Assembly (NCBI RefSeq): GCF_014640295.1
Contig: NZ_BMGR01000001.1
Span: 1-64,000 of the forward strand
Direction: 5' to 3'
DNA length: 64,000 nucleotides
Origin: Paenibacillus abyssi
GTDB taxonomy: Bacteria > Bacillota > Bacilli > Paenibacillales > Paenibacillaceae
The stretch's first letter is position 1. Each line of letters starts with the position of its first letter. Below the pieces are notes generated by a model. The model was not told the DNA's origin, made no database searches, and was given only the letters and a program-made list of their open reading frames with translations. Made by a program: the position numbers and the translations under genes. Of the stretch, positions 52,623-62,352 are shown in pieces.

Positions 52623-53072
52623 ATGAAACGAAGACTGGCACGAGAAATAGCGGTACAGAGCTTGTATCAAATGGAAATGAATGAGGTGACCGCAAGCGAT
52701 GCGGTCGATATGCTTATTGAAGAAGTAAAGGAAGAAAATGAAATCGGTGCGGATACCGGCGAGGTCGACAAAATTGATGCGTTTGTCAGGGAGCTCGTGA
52801 ATGGGGTTACCGGGCAACGGCAGTCTATCGATGATATGCTGCAGCAGTATTTGACAGGGTGGCAAGTGGACCGGTTGTCCAGAGTTGACCGGCAGGTGCT
52901 GAGATTGGCATGTTATGAGATGGTGTATCGTAATGACGTGCCGCCAAAAGCTGTCATTAATGAAGCGATTGAACTGGCCAAGCATTTTGGAACCGATGAA
53001 TCGGGGAAATTTGTTAACGGCGTTCTTGGCCGATTGATCAAGGCTTTGGAAGAGCTTAAAAAACCAAACTAA
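52623..53072 (+). CDS. nusB: Transcription antitermination factor NusB
   Basis: A 149-residue all-helical protein that with NusE (S10) binds boxA RNA and supports rRNA antitermination. The N-terminal [16 protein letters not shown] and the C-terminal [27 protein letters not shown] are family signatures. The ATG at 52623 follows GGGAGGATC. It corresponds to yqhZ. The folD gene starts 38 bp later. Confidence 0.96.
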   Translation: MKRRLAREIAVQSLYQMEMNEVTASDAVDMLIEEVKEENEIGADTGEVDKIDAFVRELVNGVTGQRQSIDDMLQQYLTGWQVDRLSRVDRQVLRLACYEMVYRNDVPPKAVINEAIELAKHFGTDESGKFVNGVLGRLIKALEELKKPN

Positions 53073-53110
53073 AACAGAATCAAGTTTATGGAGACTGGAG
53101 AGATCGCAAT

Positions 53111-53971
53111 ATGACCGCACAACGCATTGAAGGTAAAAAAATATCGGATACCATTCGTTTGGAAATTCAGCAGCAAACCGAGAAACTTAAAGGACAAGCA
53201 GTGATACCTGGTCTGGCGGTCGTGCTTGTAGGCGAAGATCCTGCATCAAAAGTGTACGTAGGAAGCAAAGAAAAAGCGTGTCAGCAAATGGGCTTTTATT
53301 CCGAAGTGCACCGCTTGCCTGAGACAACTTCGCAGGAGGAGCTTTTAGAGCTTATCGCACAATTAAACGGGCAGGACACTATTCACGGTATTTTGGTTCA
53401 ACTGCCGCTCCCTGCCCACATCGAAGAGAAAGCAGTAATCGACGCGATCAGCGTGGATAAAGACGTTGATGGCTTTCATCCGGTAAGCACAGGTAATCTG
53501 GTTATTGGCGATGACAGCCTTCTGCCTTGCACGCCAGCGGGCAGCATTGAGCTGATCAAACGGACAGGCATTGATATTGCAGGCAAACATGCTGTTGTAA
53601 TCGGACGAAGCAATATCGTGGGCAAGCCTGTCTCCATGCTGCTGCTTCGTGAAAATGCAACTGTAACGATCTGCCATTCCAAAACGTCGAATATGAAAGA
53701 GATCACCAAGCAGGCGGACATTCTGGTTGTAGCCATCGGCAAAGCGAAGGCGATTGACAGCAGCTATATTAAGCCGGGTGCAGTTGTCATTGATGTGGGT
53801 ATTAATCGTTTGCCTGATGGGAAGCTGGCAGGGGATGTTGATTTTGAGGATGCCCTCGAAACGGCCGGATACATCACGCCGGTTCCAGGCGGTGTAGGCC
53901 CAATGACCATCACGATGCTGATGATGAATACATTAAAAGCGGCTAAAAGGTTGAACGGAATCAAGGAGTGA
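53111..53971 (+). CDS. folD: Methylenetetrahydrofolate dehydrogenase/cyclohydrolase FolD
   Basis: Bifunctional enzyme interconverting 5,10-methylene-THF and 10-formyl-THF with NADP. The 286-residue product has [14 protein letters not shown] (about 50-63) with the catalytic Lys, VQLPLPAHI and the Rossmann part [18 protein letters not shown] (about 163-180), and [12 protein letters not shown] near the end. The ATG follows TGGAGAG. Its end overlaps the ribosome site of xseA. Confidence 0.97.
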   Translation: MTAQRIEGKKISDTIRLEIQQQTEKLKGQAVIPGLAVVLVGEDPASKVYVGSKEKACQQMGFYSEVHRLPETTSQEELLELIAQLNGQDTIHGILVQLPLPAHIEEKAVIDAISVDKDVDGFHPVSTGNLVIGDDSLLPCTPAGSIELIKRTGIDIAGKHAVVIGRSNIVGKPVSMLLLRENATVTICHSKTSNMKEITKQADILVVAIGKAKAIDSSYIKPGAVVIDVGINRLPDGKLAGDVDFEDALETAGYITPVPGGVGPMTITMLMMNTLKAAKRLNGIKE

Positions 53972-53979
53972 TCCGAACA

Positions 53980-55353
53980 ATGGCAGAAAGTCCTCGCATT
54001 TATTCGATCAAGGAAATTAATCGTTATATTCGTATGAAACTGGAATCGGATCATGTACTATCCGATGTCTGGCTTCGCGGCGAGATATCGAACTTTACGC
54101 ATCATTCCAGCGGGCATATGTACTTTACGCTAAAGGATAAGGACAGCCGCGTGAAATGCATCATGTTTGCCTCACATAATCAACGGCTTCCGTTTATTCC
54201 CCGCGAAGGCACGAAAGTAATCGCAAGAGGAAATGTCTCGGTTTATGAACGTGACGGGAATTATCAGTTCTATGTCACGCAAATGCAGCCGGATGGCATT
54301 GGAAGTTTATATCTTGCATTTGAGCAGTTAAAGCAAAAGCTGGAGTCGGAAGGATTGTTTGCTCAGGAACGTAAGCGGACAATCCCTCTTTATCCTAGAG
54401 CGATCGGCGTAGTCACTTCACCTACTGGCGCGGCGGTTAGGGATATCCTGATTACGCTGGAGCGCCGGTTTCCTACCGTGCCGGTAATTGTGGTGCCTGT
54501 GCTCGTGCAGGGCCCCCAAGCGGCGCCATCCATTGTAAAAGCGATTCAGCAATTGAATGAACAAAATGAAGTGGACGTGTTAATCGTCGGCCGGGGCGGC
54601 GGGTCGTTGGAGGAACTATGGGCCTTTAACGAAGAAACGGTCGCACGCAGCATAGCTGCTTCCACTATTCCGATTATTTCAGCTGTCGGTCATGAGACCG
54701 ACTATACGATTGCCGATTTTGTTGCGGATTTAAGAGCCGCCACGCCTACCGCGGCCGCGGAACTTGCTGTTCCGCACCGGATGGAGCTGCAGCAGCAGCT
54801 TACGCGGATTCAGCAGCGGTTGCGGCAAGCATTACATATGAAGCTTCAATCCGGCCAAGAGCGGCTGCTGCGCGTTAGGCGTTCTTCGTTGTTCATGCAT
54901 CCGCGGCGTTATTTAATGGAGCCTGCTGAGCGGCTGGATCGCTTGCAGGACAAGCTTAGGCACTTGACAACCAGGCAAGCCGAGCGTGTCAGAGGACGTT
55001 TTATGCGGTTATCCGCCGCGGTGGCGGCAGCGCATCCCGGAGAGCAATTGGCTTATGCCAATAAGCGGTGGCGCACAACTTCACGGCAGCTGGAATCGAC
55101 AATGCTGGGGCTTGTACGTTCCCGTAAAATGGAACTGCACGGCAAAATACGCGGATTGGACGCTTTAAGCCCTTTGAAAGTCATGGCAAGAGGTTACAGC
55201 CTTGTATATGATGAGCAGGAGAAACGCCTGATCAAATCAATCGGAGATGTACAGCCGGGCGATATGATAAAGGTAAAGCTGGCCGACGGGCAAATGGAAT
55301 GTCATGTTTGGTCGATGAAAGGGGAGACGGTTAACGATGGAAACAACGGATAA
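53980..55353 (+). CDS. xseA: Exodeoxyribonuclease VII large subunit
   Basis: Catalytic subunit of the single-strand-specific exonuclease VII. The 457-residue protein has an N-terminal OB fold (about 5-105, with SDVWLRGEISNFTHHSSGHMYFTLKD), the nuclease domain with GRGGGSLEELWAFNEE (about 204-219) and GHETDYTIADFVADLRAATPTAAAE, and a long coiled coil to the C-terminus. ATG 53980 is 11 bases after AAGGAG; GTG 53968 overlaps folD. It overlaps xseB by 17 bp. Confidence 0.96.
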   Translation: MAESPRIYSIKEINRYIRMKLESDHVLSDVWLRGEISNFTHHSSGHMYFTLKDKDSRVKCIMFASHNQRLPFIPREGTKVIARGNVSVYERDGNYQFYVTQMQPDGIGSLYLAFEQLKQKLESEGLFAQERKRTIPLYPRAIGVVTSPTGAAVRDILITLERRFPTVPVIVVPVLVQGPQAAPSIVKAIQQLNEQNEVDVLIVGRGGGSLEELWAFNEETVARSIAASTIPIISAVGHETDYTIADFVADLRAATPTAAAELAVPHRMELQQQLTRIQQRLRQALHMKLQSGQERLLRVRRSSLFMHPRRYLMEPAERLDRLQDKLRHLTTRQAERVRGRFMRLSAAVAAAHPGEQLAYANKRWRTTSRQLESTMLGLVRSRKMELHGKIRGLDALSPLKVMARGYSLVYDEQEKRLIKSIGDVQPGDMIKVKLADGQMECHVWSMKGETVNDGNNG

Positions 55354-55588
55354 AACCGAAAGCTTCGAGGAAGCGATGGAGCAGCTTGAGATCATTGTAG
55401 CGAAGCTGGAGAACGGCGATGTTCCTTTGGAGACGGCAATTGAGCTGTTTCAGGAAGGCATGAGGCTCTCACAGTTATGCGGAAGCAAGCTGGAGCAGGT
55501 AGAGCGCAGAATTGAAATGCTGATCGAAACAGAACAAGGACTGCAGAAAAAACCGTTTGCAACGCCAAACGAAGATAAAGGGGAATAA
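55337..55588 (+). CDS. xseB: Exodeoxyribonuclease VII small subunit
   Basis: An 83-residue helical hairpin that binds the XseA coiled coil. The family block FEEAMEQLEIIVAKLENGDVPLETAIELFQEGM is nearly complete. The ATG lies within the xseA end, so the subunits are coupled. The Lys/Glu-rich tail after residue 65 is variable. Confidence 0.95.
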   Translation: METTDKTESFEEAMEQLEIIVAKLENGDVPLETAIELFQEGMRLSQLCGSKLEQVERRIEMLIETEQGLQKKPFATPNEDKGE

Positions 55589-55590
55589 GC

Positions 55591-56505
55591 TTGAAAGCAT
55601 CGAATTCGATTAAAGAATATATTGCTGCACAAGCAGAGCACATCGAAGCCGCGCTGCAGTGTATTGTGCCTTCCGAATGGGATGTGCCGCCTACGCTGCG
55701 CGAGTCGATGAATTACTCCACGATGGCAGGCGGCAAAAGATTGCGTCCGGTATTTGTGCTTACGGCGGCGGAAGCCGTAACTGGGGATCAATCTGCTGTA
55801 GATGCGGCTACGCCGATCGCTTGTGCTGTCGAGCTTATACATACTTATTCGCTTATCCATGACGATCTGCCGGCTATGGATGATGATGATTTTCGCAGAG
55901 GCAAGCCGACCAACCATAAGGTGTATGGCGAGGCGATAGCAATACTGGCTGGCGACGCATTGCTTACGCATGCTTTCTATTGTGTAACGATGGCGGCCAA
56001 GCAGCATCAGGTAAGCGCAGAAACTGCGCTATCCATCGTAGAAGATCTCTCCGTACTGGCTGGCGCACCGGGAATGGTCGGAGGTCAAGCGGCGGATATC
56101 CTCGGCGAGCAGGGCGTTACCACGTTAGCTGATCTTGAATATATTCACCGCCATAAAACGAGCGATCTTATCGCTTTTTCATTGAAAGCCGGCGGTCGGA
56201 TTGGCGGCGCGAACAGCGCACAATTAAATGCATTGGAACAATATGGGCGTAAACTTGGTCTTGCTTTTCAAATTCAGGATGATATCCTTGATTTGATCGG
56301 TGATGAACAAAAGCTCGGCAAAAAAATAAACAGTGATGTGGAACAAAACAAAGTTACATATCCATATCTGATCGGCTTGGACGAGAGCAAAGCGCAGGTG
56401 GAACGCTTAACAGCTGAAGCAAAGCAGCTTCTGCTTGCCGCAAACTTGGCTCAACCGGAACGGCTGATTCAAATTGCGGACTTCTTGATGCAACGGGATC
56501 ATTGA
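55591..56505 (+). CDS. ispA: Farnesyl diphosphate synthase (polyprenyl synthetase)
   Basis: Condenses isopentenyl diphosphate with dimethylallyl and geranyl diphosphate to farnesyl diphosphate. The 304-residue all-helical enzyme has the first Asp-rich motif [14 protein letters not shown] (about 90-103), KTSDLIAFS and the second Asp-rich motif DDILD (about 230-234). The TTG start lies 2 bp after the xseB stop, with AAAGGGG upstream. Precursors come from the DXP pathway, whose first enzyme is encoded downstream. Confidence 0.95.
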   Translation: MKASNSIKEYIAAQAEHIEAALQCIVPSEWDVPPTLRESMNYSTMAGGKRLRPVFVLTAAEAVTGDQSAVDAATPIACAVELIHTYSLIHDDLPAMDDDDFRRGKPTNHKVYGEAIAILAGDALLTHAFYCVTMAAKQHQVSAETALSIVEDLSVLAGAPGMVGGQAADILGEQGVTTLADLEYIHRHKTSDLIAFSLKAGGRIGGANSAQLNALEQYGRKLGLAFQIQDDILDLIGDEQKLGKKINSDVEQNKVTYPYLIGLDESKAQVERLTAEAKQLLLAANLAQPERLIQIADFLMQRDH

Positions 56506-56532
56506 TGCGGTTGGAGGTCTCTTGGTTTGCGC

Positions 56533-56562
56533 TTGGGATTATAGGTTATATTGTGATATAAT
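56533..56562 (+). promoter_or_regulatory. Extended -10 sigma-A promoter of dxs
   Basis: TTGGGA, 18-base spacer, TATAAT (56557-56562) preceded by TGTGA, which supplies an extended -10 TG. It ends 64 bp before the dxs start codon. Confidence 0.65.
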
Positions 56563-56626
56563 TAGGAAAAACGTTAGACGTTCGTTGGACAACAGTGTTT
56601 TCAGTCCAAGAAAGCGAGGAAAACAC

Positions 56627-58525
56627 GTGCTGCTCGAGAAGATTAAAGAGCCTAAAAATGTAAAGGAATTGTCGATTAGCCAGTTGGAGCAATTGGCAGC
56701 TGAAATCAGGCAGTTCTTAATAGAGAAATTATCAATTACAGGCGGCCATTTGGCTCCCAACTTAGGCGTTGTTGAATTAACGCTTATGCTGCATTACTTA
56801 TATGATAGCCCGACCGATAAGTTCATCTTCGACGTGGGACACCAATCATACGTACACAAAATGTTAACCGGGCGCATGGACCGGTTTGATACGCTGCGCA
56901 AGTACAAAGGGTTGTGCGGTTTCGTTAAACGCTCCGAAAGTGAGCATGACGTTTGGGAAGCCGGCCATAGCAGCACTTCACTGTCTGCCGCAATGGGGAT
57001 GGCGCTTGCGCGGGATTTAAAGGGAGAGACCAATAAGGTTATCGCGGTAATCGGGGATGGTGCGCTAACGGGCGGTATGGCTTTGGAAGCGCTCAATCAT
57101 ATCGGTCATGAGAAAAAGAATCTCATCGTCGTTCTGAATGACAACGAGATGTCGATCGCGCCTAATGTCGGTGCGATTCATAATTACTTGGGCAAGATTC
57201 GTTCGGATAAGCATTATCAAAAAGCCAAGGACGAGCTTCAGTACCTATTGAACAAAATCCCGGCGATTGGCGGCAAAATAGCCAAAACGGCCGAACGCTT
57301 GAAGGATAGCCTGAAATATATGGTCGTCTCCGGCGTGCTGTTTGAGGAGCTTGGGCTTACTTACCTTGGTCCGGTTGATGGACATGATCTAAACAAATTG
57401 CAGGAGGTATTCCAGCAAGCCAATAATGTGACCGGCCCTGTTCTGGTTCATGTCCTCACGACGAAGGGAAAGGGCTACTCGCCTGCTGAGTCAGACTCCC
57501 ACAAGTGGCACGGCATAACGCCGTATAAGATTGAATCAGGACAAGTCCTCAAGGCGGTCGGGCCTCCTATGTATACGGAAGTGTTCGGGGATGCTTTGAT
57601 CGAATTGGCGGAAAAGGATGAACGCATTATAGCTGTTACGCCGGCTATGCCTGGCGGCTCCGGATTGATGAAATTTGCGGCTCGTTTCCCCGGCAGGATG
57701 ATTGATGTCGGGATCGCTGAGCAGCATGCGGCAACAATGTCTGCCGCGCTCGCGATTGAAGGCATGAAGCCCGTATTTGCAGTTTATTCCACGTTCCTGC
57801 AGCGTGCATATGATCAGGTGGTACATGATATTTGCCGCCAGAATCTTAACGTCGTATTTGCTATCGACCGGGCAGGCTTTGTCGGTCCGGACGGGGAGAC
57901 CCACCATGGGGTTTATGATATACCTTTCCTGCGCCATGTCCCTAACATGGTGTTGATGATGCCTAAGGACGAAAACGAGCTTCGTAATATGATGAAAACG
58001 GCATTGGATTACAATGATGGCCCGATCGCGATTCGTTATCCGCGGGTAGCCGGTCTTGGGGTTGAAATTGATGCGGAGATGAAGCCGATACCGATCGGCA
58101 CTTGGGAAGTGCTGAGGGAAGGCGATTCGGCCACGATCCTGACCTTGGGCCCGATGATTCAAGTAGCGGAAGAAGCGGCTGATATGCTGAAGCGCGATGG
58201 CCTGAACGTGCGTATCGTCAATGCGCGCTTCATTAAACCGCTCGATAAAGCTATGCTGTTACAGCTTGCAGCTGATAAGCAGAAAATGATTGTGTTAGAG
58301 GAAGGCTCCCAGCAGGGCGGTCTTGGAAGTGCTGTACTCGAATTTTATTCCGAGCATGGCATTCATGATCTTGCGATACGCATTATGGGAATTCCGGATG
58401 AGTTCATTGAGCATGGTTCGATTAAAGAACAGAGACAAGAGATCGGATTAACGTCCGAACAGATTGCTGCGGAAATGATCAAATTAATGCCGCGGCGCAG
58501 ACGAAGTGCAACTGGACAGCGGTAA
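56627..58525 (+). CDS. dxs: 1-deoxy-D-xylulose-5-phosphate synthase
   Basis: Thiamine-diphosphate enzyme joining pyruvate and glyceraldehyde-3-phosphate, the entry to the non-mevalonate isoprenoid pathway. The 632-residue product has [14 protein letters not shown] (about 38-51), [16 protein letters not shown] with the ThDP motif ending in LNDNEMSI (about 143-174), and the transketolase-type second domain with [11 protein letters not shown] and [15 protein letters not shown]. The GTG at 56627 follows GCGAGGA and matches homologue starts; an in-frame extension to 56522 would include the promoter. Confidence 0.97.
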   Translation: MLLEKIKEPKNVKELSISQLEQLAAEIRQFLIEKLSITGGHLAPNLGVVELTLMLHYLYDSPTDKFIFDVGHQSYVHKMLTGRMDRFDTLRKYKGLCGFVKRSESEHDVWEAGHSSTSLSAAMGMALARDLKGETNKVIAVIGDGALTGGMALEALNHIGHEKKNLIVVLNDNEMSIAPNVGAIHNYLGKIRSDKHYQKAKDELQYLLNKIPAIGGKIAKTAERLKDSLKYMVVSGVLFEELGLTYLGPVDGHDLNKLQEVFQQANNVTGPVLVHVLTTKGKGYSPAESDSHKWHGITPYKIESGQVLKAVGPPMYTEVFGDALIELAEKDERIIAVTPAMPGGSGLMKFAARFPGRMIDVGIAEQHAATMSAALAIEGMKPVFAVYSTFLQRAYDQVVHDICRQNLNVVFAIDRAGFVGPDGETHHGVYDIPFLRHVPNMVLMMPKDENELRNMMKTALDYNDGPIAIRYPRVAGLGVEIDAEMKPIPIGTWEVLREGDSATILTLGPMIQVAEEAADMLKRDGLNVRIVNARFIKPLDKAMLLQLAADKQKMIVLEEGSQQGGLGSAVLEFYSEHGIHDLAIRIMGIPDEFIEHGSIKEQRQEIGLTSEQIAAEMIKLMPRRRRSATGQR

Positions 58526-58540
58526 TAGGCAAGGAGAAAT

Positions 58541-59365
58541 ATGACGACAGCGAAGGAACGAATCGATGTGCTCCTCGTGGAGCAGGGCTTTTATGAAAGT
58601 CGTGAGAAAGCAAAAGCCGCCTTAATGGCCGGCCTTATACTGGTTGATGGTGAACGAATTGAGAAAAGCGGCACGAAAGTATTGCGTACGGCCGCCATCC
58701 ATGTCAAAGGTGCGCTTCATCCCTATGTAAGCCGGGGCGGCTTAAAGCTGGAAAAGGCGCTGCGCGAGTTCAACATTTCACTGCAGGATGCCGTGATGCT
58801 GGATATCGGAGCATCCACCGGAGGATTCACGGATTGTGCATTGCAGAATGGGGCGGCATATGTCTATGCAATCGATGTTGGCTATAACCAATTAGACTGG
58901 TCGCTGCGCCAGCATGAACGTGTCAATGTGATGGAACGGACTAACTTTCGTTACATGCAGCCTGAAGATTTGAAAGGCCCGCAGCCGAATTTTGCAACAA
59001 TTGACGTATCCTTTATTTCCCTTCGGATTATTTTGCCAGCTTTGTCAAGGCTGCTGCCCGAGGGCTCCGGAGTTGTTGCGCTAATCAAGCCGCAATTCGA
59101 AGCCGGACGCGAAAAGGTTGGCAAATCCGGTGTCGTTAGAGAATCTGCTGTGCACAGAGAGGTATTGGAGAATGTGCTGTCATTTGCGGGGGAGCTTGGC
59201 TTCCAATTGCAAAATGTCACCTATTCCCCGATTACCGGCGGTGAAGGAAATATTGAATTTTTAGCTTATTGGCATTGGCTGCCTTCAGGAGAGCGCCGGG
59301 GGCCCGATGTACAGGCGGTTGCGGAATTAGTCAAACAAGCCGGTGAGGCATTTCAGAGCAAGTGA
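58541..59365 (+). CDS. tlyA: TlyA/FtsJ-like rRNA methyltransferase (YqxC)
   Basis: A 274-residue S-adenosylmethionine-dependent RNA 2'-O-methyltransferase of the TlyA (hemolysin A) family. The S4 RNA-binding domain is at about 5-65 (RIDVLLVEQGFYESREKAKAALMAGLILV). The FtsJ-like catalytic domain has LDIGASTGGFTDCAL (about 87-101) and the KDKE-type catalytic residues spread through TIDVSFISLR and ALIKPQFEAG. The ATG follows AAGGAGAA. It is 15 bp after dxs and may share its transcript. Confidence 0.93.
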   Translation: MTTAKERIDVLLVEQGFYESREKAKAALMAGLILVDGERIEKSGTKVLRTAAIHVKGALHPYVSRGGLKLEKALREFNISLQDAVMLDIGASTGGFTDCALQNGAAYVYAIDVGYNQLDWSLRQHERVNVMERTNFRYMQPEDLKGPQPNFATIDVSFISLRIILPALSRLLPEGSGVVALIKPQFEAGREKVGKSGVVRESAVHREVLENVLSFAGELGFQLQNVTYSPITGGEGNIEFLAYWHWLPSGERRGPDVQAVAELVKQAGEAFQSK

Positions 59366-59382
59366 TGACAATCACCAGTAAG

Positions 59383-59436
59383 AGAGAATAAATGTAACAG
59401 CTGCTCAAAGCTGCGATATTTATTCTCTTTTTTTAA
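59383..59436 (+). terminator. Terminator after tlyA
   Basis: AGAGAATAAAT and ATTTATTCTCT enclose an inner CAGCT/AGCTG helix, followed by seven T residues. Confidence 0.92.
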
Positions 59437-59576
59437 TTTTATTGTAGCCATGGACGATTAATTTTGGTAAACTGATATCGAAAACCAAACAAGCGTTCGC
59501 TTTATACGTACAGGAATTTGCAAAGCCTCTATCGAATTGTACCGTATCGACCAAATGCTGTCCGGGAGGGATTGCG

Positions 59577-60038
59577 GTGGGGAAATACGGAGACTGGTTC
59601 GTGATGATCGTTGCAGGAGGGCTGATCGTTTTTTGGTTATACACACGATTTTATCGTTGGTTACATACGCCCTCGGGCACAGGGCTCATCCTGCTTCAGG
59701 ACGGAATGGAATTGGATGATGACGATGAGTATGTGCGGCTCCTTGAGAGTGAAGGATATATAGTATCCTCAGGGAAGCATCGCATTCCGATTCGAATCGG
59801 CCTGGATGAAGAAGTTTTACATAGCCGTTTATACATCGATTATGTGGCGGAGAAGAACGGCAGCCTTTTTATTGTCAAGAGCGCCCGTGATCGGATGCCG
59901 ATTGACTGGACAGGCAGCGGAGTACGCGATCGGCTGCTTGTCTACGCACTGCTTGTTCCTTATTGCGCCGGTGTGTTGTTTGTCGACATCAAAGAGAAAC
60001 AGATTAGAACGATTACGTTTCATATAAATGAACAGTGA
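59577..60038 (+). CDS. Membrane-anchored hypothetical protein between tlyA and argR
   Basis: A 153-residue protein with one N-terminal membrane helix (about 6-23) and a cytosolic domain. The segment LYIDYVAEKNGSLFIVKSARD followed by RDRLLVYALLVPYC has the strand-and-helix order of PD-(D/E)xK nuclease-fold proteins, but the usual Glu before the Lys is Ile, so it would be inactive or a look-alike. I do not recognise a named family. The GTG follows GGGAGGGA. A terminator upstream and 21 bp to argR suggest it may lead the argR-recN unit. Bacillus subtilis lacks such a gene here as far as I recall. Confidence 0.72.
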   Translation: MGKYGDWFVMIVAGGLIVFWLYTRFYRWLHTPSGTGLILLQDGMELDDDDEYVRLLESEGYIVSSGKHRIPIRIGLDEEVLHSRLYIDYVAEKNGSLFIVKSARDRMPIDWTGSGVRDRLLVYALLVPYCAGVLFVDIKEKQIRTITFHINEQ

Positions 60039-60059
60039 TAAGTACCCAGGAGGTAAGAG

Positions 60060-60509
60060 ATGAAGGGGATAAGACATATCAAAATCAGAGAGATTATAAC
60101 CAATCAGGTTGTGGAGACACAAGATGAGTTGGTTGAAGCACTGCGCAGCTCAGGACAGCAGGTTACCCAAGCGACTGTGTCCAGAGATATAAAAGAAATG
60201 CAGCTAATAAAAGTACAAACTGATGACGGGCGTTACAAATATTCGCTTCCGACCGAGCAGCGTTACAATCCGGTTCATAAACTGAAACGGGCTCTGCTCG
60301 ATCATTATGTCCATATTGACTACACCGATAATCTTGTCGTCATGAAATGCTTGCCGGGCACTGCCAATGCAATTGGAGCCTTGATCGACAACATGGAGTG
60401 GACCGAGGTCATGGGCACAATCTGTGGGGATGACACCATCCTCATGATATGCAGAACGAAGAGCCAGAGCGGCGAGGTTGTGGATCGCTTGCTTAATTTA
60501 TTAAATTAA
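60060..60509 (+). CDS. argR: Arginine repressor ArgR/AhrC
   Basis: A 149-residue arginine-dependent regulator that represses arginine synthesis and activates its breakdown, acting as a hexamer. The N-terminal winged helix includes [27 protein letters not shown] (about 21-47). The C-terminal oligomerisation and arginine-binding domain carries [11 protein letters not shown] and [14 protein letters not shown] with the two Asp that hold arginine. The ATG lies 6 bases after AGGAGG. It sits before recN, as in Bacillus subtilis (ahrC). Confidence 0.96.
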   Translation: MKGIRHIKIREIITNQVVETQDELVEALRSSGQQVTQATVSRDIKEMQLIKVQTDDGRYKYSLPTEQRYNPVHKLKRALLDHYVHIDYTDNLVVMKCLPGTANAIGALIDNMEWTEVMGTICGDDTILMICRTKSQSGEVVDRLLNLLN

Positions 60510-60541
60510 TTTTGTCCTGAATTAATAAGGAGGTATATAAC

Positions 60542-62245
60542 ATGCTTCGGGAATTGTCCATTCGTAATTTGGCGGTCATTGAACAAGTTAACGTCACCTT
60601 TCATGAAGGATTTCATGTATTAACTGGTGAAACGGGAGCGGGAAAATCAATTCTGATTGACGCGTTAAGCCTTGTCGTTGGCGGGCGGGGATCTGCGGAT
60701 ATGGTTCGTCATGGGTGCGACAAAGCCGAGATCGAAGCGATGTTTGATCTTCCTGCTCAACATCCGGTCTGGCAGTCGCTCGCCCAGAACGGGATCAGCG
60801 CGTCTCCGGATGAAATGCTGATTATTCGTCGCGAGCTGTCGACGCATGGTAAGAGCGTAAGCCGCATTAATGGTCAAATCGTTAATTTAACGATGCTTCG
60901 CGATGCAGGAGAGTGGTTAGTCAATCTGCATGGCCAGCACGAACATCAATCTTTATTAAAAACGGAGCAGCACCTGGAGTGGTTGGATTTGTACGCGGGT
61001 GAACCGCTAATGGATAAAAAAACAGCTTATCAGGAAGCATTTAGAATGTATCAACAGGTGCGGGTGAGGTATAAAGAATTGGAAGATACATCACGCCAAA
61101 ATATGCAAATGCTTGATCTGTACCGCTTCCAAATTGAAGAGATTAAAGCAGCAGGCTTAAAAATTGGCGAGGATGAAGCGCTTGTAGAGGAGAAACGCAA
61201 GCTCTCTCATGCGGAACGCAGGATGGACCATTCTTCAGAGGCTTATTCGCTGCTTTACGGTCCTAAAGGCCTGGATGCGTTCAGTAAAGCAATATCGAAA
61301 CTAGAAGATATTCGGTCATACGATTCAGCTGTGCTTGATCCTTTGCTGGAACAGCTCCAGTCCGCTTATTATCAAGCGGAAGATGCGGCCTTCCAACTGC
61401 GGGATTATCGCGATGGGATTGAATTCAATCCGGAACGCCTTGCGGAAATTGAGGACCGCCTGGACCTTATTCATGGATTAAAGCGAAAATATGGTGAATC
61501 CATCCCGGATATGCTGTCTTATCTTGCCAAGATAACGGCTGAAGCGGATAAGCTGGAAAACCGTGACGAGCATCTGCAGCGATTAAAGGAGGAAGAAAAC
61601 AGCACGCGTGATCGGGCGATGAAGCTTGCCCTTACGTTATCCGAACTTAGACGGCACGCAGCCAGCCGGCTTGCAGATGCTATAGAAACCGAGTTAAAGC
61701 AGCTTCAGATGGGCCGTACGACGTTCCGCGTCCAGCTGGAGCAGCATCGGGACGGTCAAGATGGCGCGCGCTTGACACCGCAAGGGGTCGACGAGGCAGT
61801 CTTCCTCATCTCACCGAATCCGGGCGAACCGCTCAAACCGCTTAACAAAATCGCATCGGGCGGTGAAATGTCGCGAATTATGCTTGCCCTCAAAGCCATA
61901 TTTGCACAGATTGACCGCGTACCCGTACTTGTATTTGATGAGGTGGATACCGGTGTCAGCGGACGTGCTGCACAAGCAATAGCCGAGAAAATGTCTGTAT
62001 TGTCAACAAGATGCCAGGTGTTTTCCATCACGCATCTTCCGCAGGTGGCATGCATGGCAGACCATCATTATGAAATTCACAAAAACATCATTGATGAGCG
62101 GACTGCTACGTCAGTTACAGAGCTGCCCCTGCATAAACGAATCGAAGAACTGGCGAGAATGCTCGGCGGAGTGGAAGTAACGGAAAAAACGAGACATCAT
62201 GCACAAGAAATGCTTGACTTGGCGACCAGGCAGAAGGGGGCGTAA
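60542..62245 (+). CDS. recN: DNA repair protein RecN
   Basis: SMC-like ATPase that acts early at double-strand breaks. The 567-residue product has the N-terminal Walker A LTGETGAGKSILIDAL (about 27-42), long coiled coils (about 165-365), the ABC signature IASGGEMSRIMLALK (about 438-452) and Walker B VLVFDEVDTGVSG (about 461-473). The ATG follows AAGGAGGT. No clear LexA box was seen before it; it lies 32 bp after argR. Confidence 0.96.
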   Translation: MLRELSIRNLAVIEQVNVTFHEGFHVLTGETGAGKSILIDALSLVVGGRGSADMVRHGCDKAEIEAMFDLPAQHPVWQSLAQNGISASPDEMLIIRRELSTHGKSVSRINGQIVNLTMLRDAGEWLVNLHGQHEHQSLLKTEQHLEWLDLYAGEPLMDKKTAYQEAFRMYQQVRVRYKELEDTSRQNMQMLDLYRFQIEEIKAAGLKIGEDEALVEEKRKLSHAERRMDHSSEAYSLLYGPKGLDAFSKAISKLEDIRSYDSAVLDPLLEQLQSAYYQAEDAAFQLRDYRDGIEFNPERLAEIEDRLDLIHGLKRKYGESIPDMLSYLAKITAEADKLENRDEHLQRLKEEENSTRDRAMKLALTLSELRRHAASRLADAIETELKQLQMGRTTFRVQLEQHRDGQDGARLTPQGVDEAVFLISPNPGEPLKPLNKIASGGEMSRIMLALKAIFAQIDRVPVLVFDEVDTGVSGRAAQAIAEKMSVLSTRCQVFSITHLPQVACMADHHYEIHKNIIDERTATSVTELPLHKRIEELARMLGGVEVTEKTRHHAQEMLDLATRQKGA

Positions 62246-62352
62246 TGGAAGCCATTCAGGGAATGTTTTATGGGACATAAAAGCGTGAGGACAGGGTTAC
62301 CTTATAGGTACGCCATTGGCGATACTCGTCAAGCGATGGAAGCATAGGGAGC

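Noticed and set aside
56522-56626. Earlier start for Dxs
   Set aside because: It would include the predicted promoter, and the added residues do not match Dxs N-termini.
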